This document shows positions 61,348 to 64,000 of a DNA stretch of 64,000 bases, piece by piece (within the stretch, counting starts at the first letter, position 1; each line of letters starts with the position of its first letter). The position numbers were made by a program, and so were the translations under genes. The notes beneath the pieces were generated by a model. The model searched no databases. It worked only from the letters and a program-made list of their open reading frames with translations, and was not told the DNA's origin. The stretch lies in assembly GCF_003217775.1 (NCBI RefSeq), contig NZ_QJVJ01000006.1, positions 1 to 64,000 of the forward strand, in the 5' to 3' direction. The stretch is from Paenibacillus flagellatus (GTDB taxonomy: Bacteria > Bacillota > Bacilli > Paenibacillales > NBRC-103111).

Positions 61348-62340
61348 TCAGTCCCCGAACCGGAGCAGCAGCCCCATCGTCTCCGCGGGCGCCAGCTTCG
61401 CCCGCTCGTACGCCTCCTCCAGCTGCTCGAGCCGGTAGACGCCGGAAATGAGCGGCTTCAGGTTCAGTCGGCCCGATCCGAGCAGACGGGCGAACTCGTC
61501 GAGGTTGCGCTGCAGCGTCCAACGCACGTAGCCGTACGGGTAGTCCCGCCCCTCCCGCTCGTAGTCCGCATCGTACCGGCCCGGACCGCCGGCCCGGGAT
61601 ATCGTGATGTGCGCTTCCTTCGCGAACAGCTTGTTCCGGTCGAACTCCGTGTTCGTATCGCCGACGATGACGATTTTGCCTTTGTCGCGAATCCAGTCGA
61701 GCGCCTGATCGATGAGCCGGTGCTCCTTCGTATTGGCGCAGATGAGCACGCAGTCGGCGCCTTGCCCGCGAGTCGCCTCCCGCACGCGGTCCCGCAGCTG
61801 CTCCGGCGAGCGGCATACGTCGCCGAGCCCCGCCTGCTCGAGCATCGCGCAGCGCGTCTCCATCAAGTCCATCGCGATGACGCGGTACGCGGCCGCGTGA
61901 GCGATCTGCGCGGCGAGCTGGCCGACGATGCCGAGGCCGAGCACGACGACCGTCTCGCCGAAGCGGAGGTCGGCCTGCCGCAGCCCTTGCAGCGCGATCG
62001 TCGCGATGCCGGCGAACGCCGCCTCCCGCGGATCGACATGGTCCGCGATCGGTGCGACATGGTTCCGGCTCGCGTGGAAGTAGTCGGCGTGCGTATGCGC
62101 GCCGTAGCAGACGATGCGCTGGCCGACCTTCACATGGTCGACGCCGGCGCCCGCCTCCTTCACGATGCCGGTCGCGCTGTAGCCGAGAAACGCGTTGATC
62201 CCTTTGCGCAGCACCATCAGCTCGGTGCCGGTGCTGACCGCCGAATATTCCGTCCGTACGAGCACGGACCGGTCCGTCGTCTCCGGAACCGGAATGTCCG
62301 CGATTTCCAATCGCCCGTCGATGCTTCTCGCCGCTTTCAC
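61348..62340 (-). CDS. MDR (alcohol dehydrogenase-like) oxidoreductase
   Basis: A 330-residue medium-chain dehydrogenase: GroES-like part (SAVSTGTELMVLRKGI, FLGYSATGIVKEAG) then a Rossmann domain with VVVLGLGIVGQLAAQIAHA around residues 140-158. The usual catalytic zinc Cys and structural zinc Cys set are not seen, as in the sugar-linked members often found with inositol-type dehydrogenases. The start is GTG with GGGGGAGAG upstream. It is divergent from the GntR/solute-binding fusion, probably its regulator. Confidence 0.83.
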   Translation of the reverse strand: MKAARSIDGRLEIADIPVPETTDRSVLVRTEYSAVSTGTELMVLRKGINAFLGYSATGIVKEAGAGVDHVKVGQRIVCYGAHTHADYFHASRNHVAPIADHVDPREAAFAGIATIALQGLRQADLRFGETVVVLGLGIVGQLAAQIAHAAAYRVIAMDLMETRCAMLEQAGLGDVCRSPEQLRDRVREATRGQGADCVLICANTKEHRLIDQALDWIRDKGKIVIVGDTNTEFDRNKLFAKEAHITISRAGGPGRYDADYEREGRDYPYGYVRWTLQRNLDEFARLLGSGRLNLKPLISGVYRLEQLEEAYERAKLAPAETMGLLLRFGD

Positions 62341-62429
62341 GTTCGCTCTCCCCCAACCGGCGGTTCGCCCTCCCGCAATGTCGCGGGAGCTCGGCGGTCG
62401 CCGTTCGAATATGATACTGTAGTTGATTT

Positions 62430-62585
62430 TATAATTCATATCTTCAAGCAGTCAATGACTTTATCGCGACCATTAATGCACATTCTAATTCAACCCCCCT
62501 AGAAATTCGATACTCCCATTCCGTCACAGCGAGCTGTAATTCATTATAACTTCTATTCCCACGGAGATATGAATTAGATTATAAT
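62430..62585. promoter_or_regulatory. Divergent regulatory region with repeated TAATTCA boxes
   Basis: TAATTCA occurs four times: 62432 (ATAATTCATAT), about 62486 (CTAATTCAAC), about 62537 (GTAATTCATTA) and, inverted, about 62568-62577 (ATATGAATTAG). TATAAT at 62580 may be the -10 of the GntR gene. These are likely binding sites of that regulator. Confidence 0.55.
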
Positions 62586-62623
62586 GGAACCGACAATACC
62601 ACGATAACGCGAGGAGCACGAAC

Positions 62624-64000
62624 ATGACCGAACGAATAAGCCGCAGGACGTTCGCCGAGCGGCTCGATCAGATGGTCCGCGAGCTGCGCGGCCGCATTTT
62701 GGACGGGACGTACGCGGAAGGGGATTTTCTGCCCGCGGAGAGCGCGCTCGCCATGCGGTTCCGCCTAAGCAACAATTCGGTGCGCAAAGGGCTCGAGACG
62801 CTCGTGGCGGAAGGGCTCATCGTCAAGATCGACAAGGTCGGCAGCCGCGTCATCCCGGGCACCGCCCGTCCGACGACGACGATTACGATCGCCTGCTCCC
62901 CGTCGATCGCGCGCGACACGGATTTTCAGCGGCTGCTGGACGATTTTCACCTGATCCATCCGTCGATCCGCGTAGCGCCGGTCGCCGCGAATCCGGCCGG
63001 CGACGCCCTCGGCGGCACGTACCCCGAATTCATCCGGAACGCCGTCGATGACGAATCGGTCGATTTGTTCACCGTCAACCATATGCATTTCCGCGAATTG
63101 GCGGAGAGCGGCTTTCTGCATGTGGCGGAGCCGCTTCCTCCGGACGGCCGCATGTACCGGTTTCTGAACGAGGCGTTTGCGATCGACGGCCGGACGTACG
63201 TCCTCCCGCTCGTCTTTTCGCCGGTGGTGCTATGCTACAATAAGGACCATTTCGCGGAGGCCGGGCTGCCCGAGCCGGATTCCGGCTGGACGTGGGACGA
63301 TCTGGTGGATGCGGCCGCCCGACTGACGGTGCCGGGGAAGCGGCACGGGTTTCACTTTTTCCAGGTGTCCGAGAACCGGTGGCCGCTGTTCGTGCTGCAG
63401 GGCGGAGGGACATTCGGAGAAAGGGACGGGGACGCGCCGATCGGGCGTTCCGGCGGAGAAGACCGGCTGGAGCGGCTGCTGGAGGGCGTCCGGCTGTGCG
63501 GGGACATTTTGCGCAACCGGGACGTCTTTCCGAACTATTGGCCCGAGAGCGAGCCGGAAGCGAGCCGGCTGTTCGCCGAAGGCCGCATTTCGATGCAGCT
63601 CGCCACGTACCACAGCTTGAACGACTTGAAGGACGCCGGCGTCCGGTACGATATCTCGCCCGTTCCGAATCCGGCGGGCCGGCCGCCGGCCACGCTGCTC
63701 GTCGCGATCGGGCTGCTCGCGAGCGCCCGGACGAAGCGCAAGGAGGAAGTGCGGCTGTTCCTCGACTACGCCGCTTCCCGCAGAGCGCAGGAGCACATCC
63801 GCGCGCATACGCTCAGCATCCCGGCGATGAAGGCGGTGGCCGAATCGCCCGAGCCCGAAACGGGCGCGAAGCTGAACCGGCCCGCCCGCTTCCCGCTGTT
63901 CCGCGAAATCATCCCGTCGTACCGGCTGCACGCGCAGCTCGGGCTGCCGATGCGGCAATTCGAGCCGCTGCGCCGGGAGCTGATGCTGTACTGGTCCGGC
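62624..64000 (+). CDS. GntR HTH fused to solute-binding-protein-like sensor (open at right edge)
   Basis: At least 459 residues with no stop before the edge. Residues 10-78 are a GntR winged helix (RGRILDGTYAEGDFLPAESA, LSNNSVRKGLETLVAEGLIV). From about residue 88 the protein resembles family 1 extracellular solute-binding proteins (FHLIHPSIRV, VLPLVFSPVVLCYNKDHFAE, GWTWDDLVDAAARL, FAEGRISMQL) but without a signal peptide, so it should be a cytoplasmic sugar sensor rather than a transporter part. GAGGAG lies seven bases before the ATG. Divergent from the MDR gene. Confidence 0.85.
   Translation, partial: MTERISRRTFAERLDQMVRELRGRILDGTYAEGDFLPAESALAMRFRLSNNSVRKGLETLVAEGLIVKIDKVGSRVIPGTARPTTTITIACSPSIARDTDFQRLLDDFHLIHPSIRVAPVAANPAGDALGGTYPEFIRNAVDDESVDLFTVNHMHFRELAESGFLHVAEPLPPDGRMYRFLNEAFAIDGRTYVLPLVFSPVVLCYNKDHFAEAGLPEPDSGWTWDDLVDAAARLTVPGKRHGFHFFQVSENRWPLFVLQGGGTFGERDGDAPIGRSGGEDRLERLLEGVRLCGDILRNRDVFPNYWPESEPEASRLFAEGRISMQLATYHSLNDLKDAGVRYDISPVPNPAGRPPATLLVAIGLLASARTKRKEEVRLFLDYAASRRAQEHIRAHTLSIPAMKAVAESPEPETGAKLNRPARFPLFREIIPSYRLHAQLGLPMRQFEPLRRELMLYWSG

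Overview
The window looks like chromosomal DNA from a GC-rich, low-branching Firmicute of the Paenibacillaceae (Paenibacillus/Cohnella type). This is inferred from strong AGGAGG-type ribosome sites, frequent GTG/TTG starts, sigma-A-like promoters, YkuS-, YusU- and YitT-type small genes, AraC regulators with extracellular sensor domains, Lpl-type sugar ABC transporters and large secreted carbohydrate-active enzymes. No rRNA, tRNA, CRISPR array, prophage or plasmid module was found.

Layout. 1-0.5 kb: the end of an IS3-family insertion sequence with a classical frameshift site. 0.7-4.9 kb: a GNAT acetyltransferase and a secreted multidomain GH18 chitinase with a long leader. 5-9 kb: two VOC-fold genes divergent from a very unusual 852-residue protein joining an ECF sigma factor, a papain/BtrH-like region and two VOC domains. 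9-14 kb: an APH-type kinase, then an operon of VTC-type polymerase, DUF4956 membrane protein and surface beta-helix lipoprotein. 14-20 kb: MarR-controlled SnoaL-like and SDR genes, a three-gene ABC exporter, and an AraC protein with a second MarR. 20-26 kb: pentapeptide protein, hydrolase, small conserved genes, an array of palindromes, CheX and a YitT membrane protein. 26-33 kb: a two-component system, a chemoreceptor, VOC, LysR and a PHP-type histidinol phosphatase. 33-37.8 kb: an ArsR-like regulator beside a decayed MFS gene, a methyltransferase, a DHA2 drug exporter, and an unknown membrane protein next to a 74-base poly-C run.

38-57 kb is a carbohydrate-use region. It holds a 1536-residue PL8 polysaccharide lyase with its membrane AraC regulator and a divergent solute-binding lipoprotein, a membrane-anchored FAD oxidoreductase, and a complete binding protein plus two-permease ABC system with its own AraC regulator and a divergent secreted DUF4855 protein. 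A perfect match to the CcpA cre consensus lies upstream of the lyase. 57-59.3 kb is visibly more AT-rich and carries an MFS transporter and an unassigned transcript-like stretch. 59.3-64 kb: an SDR and a QueA-like gene behind a promoter/operator, then an MDR dehydrogenase divergent from a GntR regulator whose sensor part is a solute-binding-protein fold; this gene runs off the right edge.

Best candidates for new biology are the sigma/papain-like/VOC fusion with its divergent VOC genes, the GntR/solute-binding fusion, the 113-bp palindrome array at 23.2 kb, and the VTC/DUF4956/surface-lipoprotein module. All domain calls are by eye from sequence motifs; no database search was run.
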